64,000 nt of DNA from Sphingobium sp. SCG-1 (GCF_002953135.1 NZ_CP026372.1:3521501-3585500), one strand, 5' to 3'; shown: positions 40,244 through 50,500, counted from the first letter of the stretch. A program made the numbers and translations. Notes: generated by a model not told the origin, from the letters alone.

Positions 40244-40351
40244 TTAGCTATGCGCCCAAGCCGCTGCACAGCTGTCGCACATGTCATCACCGCTGAGGTG
40301 GGTGCATGGATTCCGCCGCGCGGTCATCCAGATCCAAAGCCTTTTTAACAT
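40244..40351 (-). CDS. possible 35-residue peptide
   Basis: MLKRLWIWMTARRNPCTHLS is followed by GDDMCDSCAAAWAHS, a Cys-rich end with a CxxC. A GAAGG lies 4-8 nt upstream of the ATG at 40351. An in-frame ATG at 40450 would give 68 residues. Too short to be sure. Confidence 0.35.
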   Translation of the reverse strand: MLKRLWIWMTARRNPCTHLSGDDMCDSCAAAWAHS

Positions 40352-40505
40352 GCCGCCTTCTAACGTCCTGAACCTTCGCAACTCACGGTAGGACCATCCT
40401 ATCTCACGCTGTTGGCTTTCGCCACCATGTAATCTCCATGACCAAGGCATGCCTGCAAATCTCGCATGCCGCCACTTTTCAACGCCGGACGCGGAAGGAA
40501 TATCG

Positions 40506-40530
40506 GTCCGGTGTAACTCCGGTGAAACTC
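40506..40530. repeat. short direct repeat near the prophage end, possible integrase arm sites
   Basis: GTCCGGTGTAACTC is followed at once by CTCCGGTGAAACTC (sharing CTC), in direct orientation about 90-110 bp inside the tRNA fragment. Tyrosine integrases of tRNA-targeting phages bind such arm repeats at this distance from the core. Only two copies are seen, so the role is a guess. Confidence 0.35.
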
Positions 40531-40615
40531 AGCTGTATTCTCGATCTGTTCACGGACAAATGGCATTACATTCCCGCCTAGTCGTCCCGCATTCTCTGCG
40601 TTTCCAGCCTATCCC

Positions 40616-40665
40616 CTGTGTTGACATCGCAGGGGTCGCAAGTTCAATCCTTGCCACGCCCACCA
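40616..40665 (+). repeat. attR: 3' fragment of tRNA-Val(GAC)
   Basis: The last two thirds of a tRNA are present: anticodon arm CTGTG-TTGACAT-CGCAG (anticodon GAC), variable loop GGGTC, T-arm GCAAG-TTCAATC-CTTGC, acceptor strand CACGCCC, discriminator A and encoded CCA. The partner acceptor strand (GGGCGTG) and D-arm are missing upstream, so this is not a working gene. It is what tRNA-targeting integration leaves at the far end, with the restored full gene expected beyond the left edge. Confidence 0.85.
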
Positions 40666-40670
40666 TGAAA

Positions 40671-40705
40671 AGCCCCGGAGATCGCACGATCTGCCGGGGC
40701 TTTTT
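40671..40705 (+). terminator. rho-independent terminator of the tRNA-Val locus
   Basis: AGCCCCGG-AGATC (40671-40683), loop GCAC, then GATCT-G-CCGGGGCT (40688-40701) and TTTTT. The stem has one bulged G. It originally ended the tRNA-Val transcript and was cut off from its gene by the prophage. Confidence 0.85.
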
Positions 40706-40810
40706 ATTCCTTTAGCAGAACACCTCCGAGCTACGGCGGATAAGTACAACGAAATTGCTGCTTTTTTCCGCCAATAGACCTCCGACTTCACTTCCGATAC
40801 ATTTCTGCCG

Positions 40811-42412
40811 ATGCACAGAGTTCTCCCCGCGCTCATCATCCTGCCACTCACTACGGCGGCAGTCGCGCAACCGCTGTCGCGCGGTGATCGCTGGTGGGCA
40901 GACATTGCCACGATAGCCGATGACAAGACCGAAGGTCGTCAGCCTGGGTCGCCCGGATATCTGCTGGCCGCCGACTTCGTGGAGTCGCGCTTCAAGGCGA
41001 TCGGGCTGCAGCCAGCAGGCACCGAGGACGGGTTCCGGCAGGACGTGGCGCTGGAAGAGCAGCGCATCGACTATGCCGGCTCGAGCGCGCAGCTTGTCGA
41101 TGCCAACGGCACTGCCGCGTCCGTCGCGCTCGGCATCGACATGCTGGTTTCGGCAGGCGGAGGGCCGCGGCCGGAGACGATCGACGCGCCGCTGGTGTTC
41201 ATCGGCTACGGACTGCATCTACCCGATCAGGGGCATGACGATTTCGCTGGCGTAGACCTGAAGGGCAAAATCGCTGTCGTCATCGCGGGCGGCCCGGCGT
41301 CCATTCCCGGCCCGGTCAAGGCGAGCAATCGTGCGGAGCGCGCTACTTTGCTCGGCAAGGCAGGCGCCGTCGGCATCATTACCCTGACGCCGCCCAAGCA
41401 GATCGAGATCCCTTGGGAGCGCCAGAAGCTGTTGACGACGCAGGCGGGCATGTACCTTGCCGATGGCGCGTTGCGGGATGTTCCCGACGGGTTTCTCAGC
41501 GCAAGCTTCGATCCGGACGCGAGCAATCGGTTGTTCGAGGGGTCCGGTCACCGCTTCGATGAACTCGCGGCTGCATCCGACGCATCACGACCGATCCCTG
41601 GCTTCGCCCTTCCCTATCGTCTGAAGGCGCATATCAGCGCGAAGCGCCGTCAACTCAGCTCGCCCAATTTGGTCGCCAGGCTGGAAGGCAGTGATCCGGC
41701 TTTGCGACACGAATATGTCGTCGTTTCCGCGCATCTGGACCATATCGGCGTAGGCGCCCCGATCAACGGCGACGCAATCTACAACGGCGCGATGGACGAT
41801 GCGTCAGGCGTCGCGTCGGTGCTGGACATCGCGACGGAGCTGAAGGCAGGGCCAAGGCCAAAGCGCTCCTTCCTGTTTGTGATCGTCACGGCAGAGGAAA
41901 AGGGCCTGCTTGGCTCAGGCTACTTCGCCAAGCGGCCGACCGTTCCGCGCCAATCGATCGTAGCCAACCTCAATTTCGACATGCCACTGCCCTTGTGGCC
42001 ACTCACGAGCGTGCTCGTGCAGGGCGACCATGAAAGCACGTTGGGCGACCAGGCGCGGTCGGTTGCGGCAGGACTTGGCCTGACACTGATCGCGGACCCG
42101 CTGCCCAACCGCAACAGTTTCGTGCGCACGGACCAGTACAGCTTTGTGCGCGAAGGCATACCGGCGCTGGCTTTCAAATTCGGTTTTCCGCCGGGCAGTG
42201 ATGCATTCAGGATCGAGCATGACTGGCGCGCAAACCGCTATCACGCGCCAAGCGACGACCTGAACCAGCCCGGTGTGCTGCGGGACGAAGCCGTCAAGCT
42301 CGACCACTATGTCGCGATGCTGGCGCGCACCATCGCTGATGATCCCGCGCGACCCCGTTGGCTGGAGAGCAGCATATTCAAGCAGCGCGCCGTTTCGCGC
42401 ACTGCCAAGTAA
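40811..42412 (+). CDS. exported M28-family zinc aminopeptidase with PA domain
   Basis: A signal peptide (HRVLPALIILPLTTAAVAQ) is followed by a PA-type insert (IDAPLVFIGYGLHLPDQGHD, DLKGKIAVVIAGG) and the M28 catalytic part: SAHLDHIG (Zn His), GAMDDASG (bridging Asp), VTAEEKGLLGS (catalytic Glu and Zn Glu), NLNFDM (Zn Asp), and IEHDWRANRYHAPSDD with the last His. It should trim peptides or amino sugars in the periplasm. First chromosomal gene after the prophage. Confidence 0.9.
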   Translation: MHRVLPALIILPLTTAAVAQPLSRGDRWWADIATIADDKTEGRQPGSPGYLLAADFVESRFKAIGLQPAGTEDGFRQDVALEEQRIDYAGSSAQLVDANGTAASVALGIDMLVSAGGGPRPETIDAPLVFIGYGLHLPDQGHDDFAGVDLKGKIAVVIAGGPASIPGPVKASNRAERATLLGKAGAVGIITLTPPKQIEIPWERQKLLTTQAGMYLADGALRDVPDGFLSASFDPDASNRLFEGSGHRFDELAAASDASRPIPGFALPYRLKAHISAKRRQLSSPNLVARLEGSDPALRHEYVVVSAHLDHIGVGAPINGDAIYNGAMDDASGVASVLDIATELKAGPRPKRSFLFVIVTAEEKGLLGSGYFAKRPTVPRQSIVANLNFDMPLPLWPLTSVLVQGDHESTLGDQARSVAAGLGLTLIADPLPNRNSFVRTDQYSFVREGIPALAFKFGFPPGSDAFRIEHDWRANRYHAPSDDLNQPGVLRDEAVKLDHYVAMLARTIADDPARPRWLESSIFKQRAVSRTAK

Positions 42413-42502
42413 ACTACCTGATAGGCCGCGCGGCGCGGAGATGATAAGTAGAAATCCGCGAGCGACGCATCGGGTGCCGCTCGTCGGTCCGAGGCAGGCA
42501 GT

Positions 42503-42679
42503 ATGAGGCCCTACGCACGATGCTCGAATTGCGGCAACGAGGAGCCGCTGCCGACCGACAGTTGCACGCTGTGCTGGCATGACCGGCTGGAAGTGAGCGA
42601 AGCCCATGAGGATGCCTGCGCCGATTATGCGCTAACACTGGCTATGACGTCCGAACATGATGGCAAGCCTGCGCGCTGA
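42503..42679 (+). CDS. 58-residue zinc-ribbon protein
   Basis: ATG at 42503, with a GAGG 9-12 nt upstream. MRPYARCSNCGNEEPLPTDS is followed by CTLCWHDRLEV: a CxxC - x11 - CxxC knuckle of zinc-ribbon type, then an acidic helix. Function unknown; too short to classify. Confidence 0.6.
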   Translation: MRPYARCSNCGNEEPLPTDSCTLCWHDRLEVSEAHEDACADYALTLAMTSEHDGKPAR

Positions 42680-42828
42680 CCTTCCGCTTCGGCAGTCGCG
42701 AATGACGGCGAGACCTTCATCAGCCAATTGACTTCAGCCCTTCACTTTTGTTTATGCGCGCCGGGGACCGCGATCTCCCCTTCAGGCAGGTGCCCAAGAA
42801 TCGCGTCCATTTTTGAAAAGGACGCGCC

Positions 42829-44169
42829 GTGTCTGTTCGATTTGCCTGCCTTGCTCTCCCGATCCTTGCCCTGCCCGCTCATGCCGGAGCGCAGGAAGCT
42901 GCCGACCGCTTCAAACTGAGCGGCAGCGTCCGCGTTCGCTACGAGGCGATCGATGGCCAGCCACGCGCCGGTTTCGACAGCGAAGATACGCTGACCAACA
43001 TAAGGACGCAGATACTGGCGGAATATGATGCCAAGCCGATCCGCATCGGCGCGGAACTGTTCGACAGTCGCGCTTATGGCGCCGATCCGGGCACACCGAT
43101 CAGCACTAATGAAGTCAACGCCTTGGAACTGGTGCAGGCGTATGTTGCGGCTGATCTTCCTGATGCGCTCGGCAAGGGCACGAAACTGTCGCTGATGGCG
43201 GGGCGCTTCACTCTGAATCTGGGTTCCAGGCGACTTGTCGCGGCGGACGATTATCGCAACACGACAAGCGGCTATACCGGCTTGCGTGCAGATTTCGCCG
43301 CACGCGGCCTCAAGGGGACGCTGATCTACACCTTGCCGCAAGTCCGGCTTCCCGACGATCCCGCCTCTCTGCGAGACAATAAGGTTCATTTCGACCGGGA
43401 GAATTTCGACCTGCAACTATGGGGCGGCGTCGTCAGTAAGGCCGGGGCGTTCGGGAGGACCATGGCGGAGGGTTCATACTTCCATCTGGAAGAACGCGAT
43501 GCGCCGGGCCGTCCGACGCGCGACCGGTCGCTGGATACCTTTGCCGCCCGGCTGATCGCCGAACCGGCCGCGGGCAAAGTCGACTATGAAGTTGAGGCAA
43601 TATTTCAGACCGGCGGGATAAGCCGCAGCCAGTTGGCGAACGCCCCGCGGCAGAAGGTCGGCGCCACTTTCATCCACGCCGACATTGGCTACAGCTTTGC
43701 CGGAGCCTGGAAACCTCGCCTTTCGGCCGAATTCGACCGGGCGAGCGGCGACAAGCCGGGCGGGCGTTATGGCCGCTTCGACACGCTATATGGTATGCGG
43801 CGCGCCGATCTTGCGCCTGCGGGTCTCTATAATGCCGTTGGGCGCACCAACATCATGACTCCCGGCGTGCGGTTGGAGATGACCCCGAACAAGCGGACCG
43901 ACTGGTTCGCAGTTTATCGGGCGATGTGGCTCGCGGCCGATGAAGACAGCTTTTCGACGACCGGGGTCCGGGACGCCAGCGGACGATCGGGCGACTTTGC
44001 CGGGCACCAGATCGAGGGGCGTTTTCGATATTGGCTGCGGCCGGAGCACCTGCGTTTCGAATTTAGCGGCGTGCTCCTCGCAAAGGGCAGATTCCTGCGC
44101 GATGCCCCCAATGCGCCGCCGGAACGCTGGACCCGCTATGGCTCGTTCAACGTCACGGCCGCCTTCTGA
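42829..44169 (+). CDS. alginate-export-family outer-membrane porin
   Basis: Signal peptide SVRFACLALPILALPAHAGA-Q, then FKLSGSVRVRYEAIDGQPR, the Alginate_exp (AlgE-like) opening, and repeated amphipathic beta-strands up to a terminal Phe (FNVTAAF), typical of outer-membrane barrels. Markers include LMAGRFTLNLGSRRLVAADD and TPGVRLEMTPNKRTDWFAVY. The substrate is unknown; in sphingomonads this family is general and not proof of alginate. GTG start after AAAGGA. Confidence 0.88.
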   Translation: MSVRFACLALPILALPAHAGAQEAADRFKLSGSVRVRYEAIDGQPRAGFDSEDTLTNIRTQILAEYDAKPIRIGAELFDSRAYGADPGTPISTNEVNALELVQAYVAADLPDALGKGTKLSLMAGRFTLNLGSRRLVAADDYRNTTSGYTGLRADFAARGLKGTLIYTLPQVRLPDDPASLRDNKVHFDRENFDLQLWGGVVSKAGAFGRTMAEGSYFHLEERDAPGRPTRDRSLDTFAARLIAEPAAGKVDYEVEAIFQTGGISRSQLANAPRQKVGATFIHADIGYSFAGAWKPRLSAEFDRASGDKPGGRYGRFDTLYGMRRADLAPAGLYNAVGRTNIMTPGVRLEMTPNKRTDWFAVYRAMWLAADEDSFSTTGVRDASGRSGDFAGHQIEGRFRYWLRPEHLRFEFSGVLLAKGRFLRDAPNAPPERWTRYGSFNVTAAF

Positions 44170-44260
44170 TCTTGGTGGTTAGCCCGCCATCGATCCCAAT
44201 ATAAGGAACCTGAGCGACTGCCTGCTCGTTGTGTCGTCATAACCTAGAACAGGCAGAACC

Positions 44261-45163
44261 ATGGCGACCAATATCAATTTCGATTCGCGACGACAGGCGT
44301 CGCAATTCCTGACCGACAGTTTCCAGCGAGGTCTTGCGCGGTGGAACAGGGAACGGCTGGCGCCGCAGTTTCCGGAGCAGGACTGGTCGGATACGTTGGA
44401 GCGCGACACGCGTATGTTGCGGCTGGAAGGCGGCTTCGTCGAAGAAATGCGCGGCGAAATTGCCTATGAAGCCGCGCAGGTGCCGACCGATCCTGACGGC
44501 TTCGTCGAATGGTTCGAGAACCTGAAGCAAGTCGGCCCCGGTCAGGGTGATGCCCTGTTCCCATGGCTGGCGGAGGAAGCGACGCGCGACGAACTGCGTT
44601 GGTTCTTCGAGCAGGAAGCCGCTGGCGAGGCAGGGTTTGACGATCTGGTCGCCTATACGCAGGTGAAACTGCCAGTGCAGGCGAAGCTGGAACTGGCACG
44701 CAACTATTGGGATGAGATGGGCCGCGGCAATGCGAAGGGTATGCACGGACCTATGCTGGACGCGCTTGTCGAAACGCTGGCCGTAAATCCGGTGATCGAG
44801 AACACCGTGTGGGAAAGTCTGGCGTTGGCTAATGCAATGACGGCGATGGCGACCAGCCGTCGTTATGCATGGCATTCGGTTGGTGCACTCGGCGTCATCG
44901 AACTTACGGCGCCGGGTCGTTCGGCGATGGTCGCAAAGGGACTGCGCCGCATTGGCCTTACCGACAAGCAACGCCGCTATTTCGATCTTCACGCGGTGCT
45001 CGATGTGAAGCACAGCGAAGATTGGAACCGCGAGGCATTGCGGCCGCTGGTGGCGGAAGATCCGCGTCGTGCCACGGCGATGGCCGAAGGTGCGCTGATG
45101 CGATTGATGTGCGGCGCGCGGTGCTTTGAGCGATATCGGGCAGCGCTTTGGGCCGGTCGTTGA
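44261..45163 (+). CDS. iron-containing heme-oxygenase-like (HDO) enzyme
   Basis: All-helical 300-residue protein matching the iron-containing redox enzyme/HDO family (PF14518): FEWFENLKQVGPGQ-type region, FPWLAEEATRDELRWFFEQE, then YWDEMGRGNAKGMHGPMLDA and the closing VLDVKHSEDWNREAL with metal-binding His/Glu. Members are di-iron or mixed oxidases of fatty acids or amino acids, and this one's substrate is not known. Confidence 0.82.
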   Translation: MATNINFDSRRQASQFLTDSFQRGLARWNRERLAPQFPEQDWSDTLERDTRMLRLEGGFVEEMRGEIAYEAAQVPTDPDGFVEWFENLKQVGPGQGDALFPWLAEEATRDELRWFFEQEAAGEAGFDDLVAYTQVKLPVQAKLELARNYWDEMGRGNAKGMHGPMLDALVETLAVNPVIENTVWESLALANAMTAMATSRRYAWHSVGALGVIELTAPGRSAMVAKGLRRIGLTDKQRRYFDLHAVLDVKHSEDWNREALRPLVAEDPRRATAMAEGALMRLMCGARCFERYRAALWAGR

Positions 45164-45198
45164 TCGATTAGGGTGACGACAGCGAGCGGGAACCAGCG

Positions 45199-46434
45199 TT
45201 GATTGTGCGGAATGCACCGCTGCGGATGTTCGTCGCGCTCGTCATCGGGCTGACCTTCGGAATAGCGGCAAATGCGATGGGTCCGAATGTGTTGGGCCCC
45301 ACCTTGGCAGTCGCACAGCCGGTCGGACAGCTATGGCTTGATGCTTTGACGATGACCGTCGTGCCGCTCGTTTTCGGACTGCTCGTCACTGGCATCGCGG
45401 GCGCCGCGGGAAGTGCGTCCTCCAGCAATATTGCGGTTCGGTCTTTGCTCTGGTTCGCGATCCTTCTCACAGTTGCATGCGCGCTGGCAGCAGTGACGGC
45501 AACCGGGCTGCTTGCGCTTTGGCCGGTGAGAGAGACCGCCTCCCTGACGGCGATACCGGGAGAGGTCCCAAAAATCGCAGCGGCGAGCGAGTGGTTCCGG
45601 GGCATCATCCCCACCAACCCGATCAAGGCTGCGGCGGACACGGCGATGGTGCCGCTCGTCATCTTCGCCCTGCTGTTCGGGCTTGCAGCGTCGCGGATAG
45701 AAGCGCGCCTTAGCGAAGCCATCATCGCCTTCTTCGACGCTGTGGTGCAGGCGATGCTGGTGATCGTCGGATGGGTGCTGTGGATCGCGCCGCTTGGAAT
45801 AGTGGCGCTCGCCTATTCGGCGGCGGCGCGAATGGGCGCAAGTGCCGCAGGCACGCTGTTGCAGTACATCGCCATCGTAGTCGCCGCGTGCCTTGTCGCT
45901 ACTGTGATGGCTTATTGTGCCGCCGTCATTGCGGGCCGCATGTCCCTGTTCCGCTTCATGCGCGCAGTCGCCCCCGCGCAGACTGTGGCGATCAGCACGC
46001 AGTCGTCGCTCGCCACCTTGCCAGTGATGATCGACGCAACGGGGAGGCTGGGGATCGAGAAAGCCTCAGCCGGCGTCGTGCTGCCCCTCGCCGTTTCGAT
46101 CTTTCGCGCCTCGAGCGCCGCGGCGAATGTAGCCGTCGCCATTTATCTTGCGCATCTTCATGGCATTACGTTGTCGCTGCCGGTGCTGGCGATCGGCGCA
46201 CTCATCGCCGTGCCCGTGAGTTTAGCGGCGGTGGGACTTCCCGCGCAGGTATCCTTCTTTGCCACCATAGGCCCGGTATGCATCGCGATGGGCGTACCGA
46301 TCGAAGCGTTACCGCTGCTGCTGGCAGTGGAGACGGTGCCTGATCTTTTCCGGACGCTCGGCAATGTAACGAATGATCTTGCGGTGGCGCGGATCGTCAG
46401 CGACCAGGTGCCGCTTGCCGGTTCATCAGGCTAA
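45199..46434 (+). CDS. dicarboxylate/amino acid:cation symporter (DAACS family)
   Basis: 411 residues with eight or more hydrophobic helices. DAACS traits: TMTVVPLVFGLLVTGI (first hairpin region), the Ser/Thr-rich ISTQSSLATLPVMI (HP1 SSSAT-like), and RASSAAANVAVAIY (TM7 NMD-like). It should import C4-dicarboxylates or acidic amino acids with Na+ or H+. The frame opens with TTG 45199; GTG 45205 or ATG 45223 are alternatives, so the first few residues are unsure. Confidence 0.88.
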   Translation: MIVRNAPLRMFVALVIGLTFGIAANAMGPNVLGPTLAVAQPVGQLWLDALTMTVVPLVFGLLVTGIAGAAGSASSSNIAVRSLLWFAILLTVACALAAVTATGLLALWPVRETASLTAIPGEVPKIAAASEWFRGIIPTNPIKAAADTAMVPLVIFALLFGLAASRIEARLSEAIIAFFDAVVQAMLVIVGWVLWIAPLGIVALAYSAAARMGASAAGTLLQYIAIVVAACLVATVMAYCAAVIAGRMSLFRFMRAVAPAQTVAISTQSSLATLPVMIDATGRLGIEKASAGVVLPLAVSIFRASSAAANVAVAIYLAHLHGITLSLPVLAIGALIAVPVSLAAVGLPAQVSFFATIGPVCIAMGVPIEALPLLLAVETVPDLFRTLGNVTNDLAVARIVSDQVPLAGSSG

Positions 46435-46435
46435 G

Positions 46436-46741
46436 CTAAGTCAGTTCGACCGCAAAAACCGTTGCGCCCTCATATTTCGTATCGCCTGGCTCATATTGCG
46501 GCATAGGATCGAAGCTGCGCTCGGTAATCGCAACATCTTTCAGACCTGTGAGTTTGAATGTGCCCAGCTTCAGTTCGCGCGGTGGAATGCCGTCCCGAGC
46601 GACCGTCACGGCATCCAGATGAAGCTCATCATGGCGCGTGTAAAGGATATGCGGCGCAAGCGTCACAACCATCCGGTTGTATGTCGCCTGCACACATTTC
46701 TGCAGGGCAATGGCTTCGAATAATGTCCGGTTCGTATCCAT
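46436..46741 (-). CDS. small hypothetical protein with WYL-like character (101 aa)
   Basis: MDTNRTLFEAIALQKCVQAT, then YNRMVVTLAPHILYTRHDEL and HLDAVTVARDGIPP read like the core of a WYL-type ligand-binding beta domain (aIxxxxxvxxxYnG-xxxxlxPh). The start 46741 is chosen as the family-like beginning. It converges with the symporter gene; 1 nt separates the two stops. Confidence 0.65.
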   Translation of the reverse strand: MDTNRTLFEAIALQKCVQATYNRMVVTLAPHILYTRHDELHLDAVTVARDGIPPRELKLGTFKLTGLKDVAITERSFDPMPQYEPGDTKYEGATVFAVELT

Positions 46742-46853
46742 ACGCCCAATGTGTTCGCCGAACGATGGAAGTCCAGCCCTTTTTGTGCGCCGCAAGGTAA
46801 ATGCGTCAGTATGGCGCACATTTTTAAGGCAGACTCACGACATCAAGGCCTAA

Positions 46854-47264
46854 TCAGCCCCCGCTGGCCGGCTTAACCTTACGGTAAGGCACGAAATCCC
46901 CCAGACTCACCGAACCGCGTTCCATCCGTGCAGTCGTGTCATAGAGCCGCACGATATCCACATTGCACAACTGCGAGATGGAAGTGCGCGTCACAAGCGC
47001 CGCGCTGGAATCAAGGAAGTTCGCGCCGGACGGCCGGTTTACATATAAGGTGTTGTTCGTGGTTTCATAGATGATCGCAGTGCGATCGATGATGCGGCTG
47101 GAGCGGATGTCCCGCAGATTGATGCAGTTGACGGGCTTGCCCGCAACCCGTCCTTCCAGTGCCTTGGCCAGCTTCTGCTCGCCGCTTTCGCTGGGTTTCG
47201 CCTGAGCGGGAACACCTGCCGCCAACAGTGCCGAAGTCAGCATGAGAGTAGGGATGATACGCAT
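46854..47264 (-). CDS. exported hypothetical protein (DUF6491-like)
   Basis: Signal peptide MRIIPTLMLTSALLAAGVPA-QA; mature part with CINLRDIRSSRIIDRTAIIY and a second Cys (QLCNVDIVRLYD), matching the C-INL-I-S-VID-x-I pattern of small periplasmic DUF6491-like proteins in sphingomonads. The two cysteines may form a disulfide. Divergent from the CHAT operon, with 246 nt between. Confidence 0.7.
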   Translation of the reverse strand: MRIIPTLMLTSALLAAGVPAQAKPSESGEQKLAKALEGRVAGKPVNCINLRDIRSSRIIDRTAIIYETTNNTLYVNRPSGANFLDSSAALVTRTSISQLCNVDIVRLYDTTARMERGSVSLGDFVPYRKVKPASGG

Positions 47265-47510
47265 GTCTACGCCTTTCCGAACGGACGGATATGATGCGAC
47301 TATATAGGTGGCGCGTCATGAATACACCATGACCGGAACTTGTTCTCGCCGCCGCATCTCGTCTCCTGTGTACCTTCGGGGTAAAACCTTACGTGTTTCA
47401 CCTTGCAGCGGGCGGCAAAGCAACGCTATTACCGCGCCAATTAATAAAAGACGGCGTCGCTTCACGGGCCTTTCGCAGATCATGTCTGGCGGAAGTTAGG
47501 GAGATTTGCG

Positions 47511-50500
47511 GTGCGGGGGTTTCGATATTCTTTGGCGGCGGGGGCCGCACTGACGCTGGCCCTGCCCGCAGGGCTAAGCGCGCAGGCGAGTGGGCCGGCG
47601 GGCCGGCCCAGCCTGATGGATAGCTTCCGTATCGGCAGCGGTGGTGGCGGTGCCTTGTGCCAGGCGCAAAGCCGGAGCAGCGATCCCACCGGCAACGGCA
47701 TGTTCGATCGCGCCTGGACCGTCGCGTGCCGCGACTCGGCGCAGCCAGTGGGGCGGCTCTATGCGTTGCGGCTGGCCGCTGGCGATAGCGACGCGGCGTT
47801 GCTCGACAGGTTGGCAAAGTCGCGCGGTGCAGAGCTGTCATGCGGCGATGAAGGCGGCGCGACGCTTCCCGACATCGGGCCGGTGCTGGTGCGCAATTGC
47901 CGGATCGCGGGAAACGGCGCGGCGTATAGCATTACGCGCGTGACCAAGGGCAAGACGACCTACGTCGCGCAGGGCTTCACGAGCTACGCCAGCGCCCTGG
48001 ATCTCGCGCTCCGCACGATCGTTGCCGACCGGATCGTCGACGGCAAGGTGGAGATAGCGACGCTCGGCAGTGAGGATGTCGCCGCTTTTGCGCGATTGCA
48101 GGCCGCCAGCCTCGACCCGCAGACTGTGCTCGCAGAAGGGTATCGCCGCAACAATTCCGGCAATTATGCGGAAGCCGCCGAGTTCTTCGACAGCCTGGAG
48201 GACCGGCTGGCCAATACGCCGGACGCGGCGAAGTTGAGTGCGCCGGAGCGGGCGGCGCGTGCACATGAGTATATCATCAACCGCGCGCTGCAATTGTCCA
48301 ACATGGGCGAATTTACACAAGCCGACGCCCTCTTCGCGCAGGCACACCGCATCCCCACGGGCGACCGCCTGCAATTGAGCCTGCGCCGAAATTTCGAGGC
48401 TATGCACCGGCTCAACCAGCGTAATTACGCCGGCGCGCTGGTGCTGCTCGATCAGCCGTTGTCACCGCTTGCCGGACAAGTAGTGGACGATGCGAACGGC
48501 GTATCGCTTAGCCCGGAAGTATCGGCAGAAATCAACAGCGGCATCCCGACAAGCCAGGCACTCGGCACGGCGCAGTCGGCGAAGCTGACGCCGCAGGAAC
48601 GCGGAGCGATCATCGACGCGCAGACTCAGCAGTTGCGCGGCACATTGCAGCGGCTGACGGGCAAGCCGGAACTGGCGCGCGTGACGCTGAATGAGGCGCT
48701 CACCGATGCGATGGCGATTCGCGACGGCCGAGTGACGTCGATCACCCGACTGCGTGCGCAATTGCTGGCGGAGATCGCGCTTACCTACGAAGCGGAAGGG
48801 AATTTCGGTCAGGCCGAGGCGCTGCTCAATCAGGCGGTAACGCTGCTTGCGGCGCAATATCCCGAGACAGTGGCGCTGAACGGCGCGCGAGCGAGGCTAG
48901 GCGCGTTTCTCGTGCGGCGCGGGCGGACGGATAACGCGATTACGTTGTACCGGCGGATCATTGCGTCGACGACAGAGAACCGCAACGCGCTGACAGGGCT
49001 TTCCAATCAGTTGCAGCCTTGGTTCGCCTTGCTGGCGCAGCAGATACCGACGCGGCCCGAATTGACCGCCGACCTGTTCCTCGCAACGCAGACCCTGGTG
49101 CGGCCGGGCGCGGCCGACACGTTGGAAGTTCTGACGCGCGAATTGTCGGCGGGCACGGGCGATGCGGCACGGCTGTTCCGGCAGTCGGTGTCGCTCTCGC
49201 GCGATGTGGAGCGGGCGCGGATCACGCTCGCGCAGTTGTCGCCCGGCAAGCCCGGCGACGCGGCGACCGCTGCACAGATCGAGGCACAGAAGCGCGACAT
49301 CGCCGCGTTGGGCGAGCAGCAGGCAACGACGCTGGCGGCGCTGGCCGCCTATCCGCAATATCGCGCCGTGGCGAAAGACGTGCTTACGCTTGGCGACATG
49401 CAGGCGGCGCTGAAGCCCGGCGAAGCCTATGTGAAGATGGCGCAATTGGGCGACGCGCTCTACGCAGTCTGGATCGATGGGCAGGGCGCGACCGGCTATC
49501 GGTCGGCCATCGGTGCGGCAGCGTTGCAGGAGAAGGTTGCGGCGATCCGCGAGACGATCTCCACGACCGTCAATGGCGTGCAGGCGACCTACCCCCTCGA
49601 CGTGACGCTGGCGCGGAGCCTGTATCTCGATTTGTTCGGCCCGGTGCAGGATCGGCTGGCATCGGCTAAGCATCTTATCTTCGAGCCAGACGGGGCGATG
49701 CTGCAATTGCCGGTCAATCTGCTGATCGCCAGCCAGCCCGGCGTTGATGCATATGAGAAGCACGTCGCGGCGAAGCCCGACAGCGAATTCGATTTCCGGG
49801 GAATCGACTGGCTGGGACGGACGCACAGCATCAGCACGGCGCTGTCGGCGAGAGCCTTCCGCGATGCGCGCAATGCGCCTGCGTCGGCGGCCGCCCGCGA
49901 TTATATCGGCTTTGGCGAGAACGCGCCCGTGTCCGCCTTGCGCAAGGCGGCGCTGACACGCGGCACGACCGGTGAGCAGGGCATCAACTGCAACTGGCCC
50001 GCCGCCGAGTGGAACCGACCGATCCCCGCCACCGAGTTGCGCGAAGCCGCGAAGCGGATCGGGTTGCAGGGGTCGGAAGTGCTGACAGGCCCGGCATTCA
50101 CCGACGACGCAATCATGGCGCAGGGCAATCTCAACGACTTCCGCATCCTGCATTTCGCAACGCACGGGCTGGTAACGGCCCCGCGTGCGCAATGCCCTGC
50201 CCGCCCTGCCCTGCTGACCAGCTTCGGCAATAGCGCGAAGTCGGACGGCCTGCTACAATTCGGCGAAATCTTCGACTTGAAACTCGACGCCGACGTAGTG
50301 ATCCTATCGGCCTGCGACACGGCGGGCAAGGCGAGCCGCGAAGCCACGCAGTCGGCGGGCCTGAGCGGCGGCGGCGGTGCGCTCGACGGGCTGGTGCGCG
50401 CCTTCATCGGTGCGGGCGGACGATCGGTCATCGCGAGCCACTGGCCCGCGCCGGAAGAGTTCAAGGCGACGGAGCGGCTGATAAATGGCCTCTTCTCCGC

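Larger units (their letters stand above)
1..40665. mobile_element. P2-like prophage with cargo genes (left end outside window)
   Basis: Nearly every P2 morphogenesis gene can be recognised by sequence and order (D, U, T, E, FII, FI, W, V, H, I, J, S, R, X, L, M, N, O, P, Q), together with a repressor, an Ogr-like activator, a replication protein and lysis genes. The right limit is set by the tRNA-Val(GAC) 3' fragment at 40,616-40,665, after which ordinary chromosomal genes begin. No integrase is visible; as the early operon runs leftwards out of the window, integrase and attL should lie there. The morphogenesis genes look intact, so the prophage may be inducible. Three lower-GC cargo blocks interrupt it (7.6-10.3, 25.4-28.7 and 36.6-39.4 kb). 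Confidence 0.93.

Noticed and set aside
40616..40665. A functional tRNA gene
   Set aside because: The 5' acceptor strand and D-arm are missing, so only an attachment-site remnant is supported.
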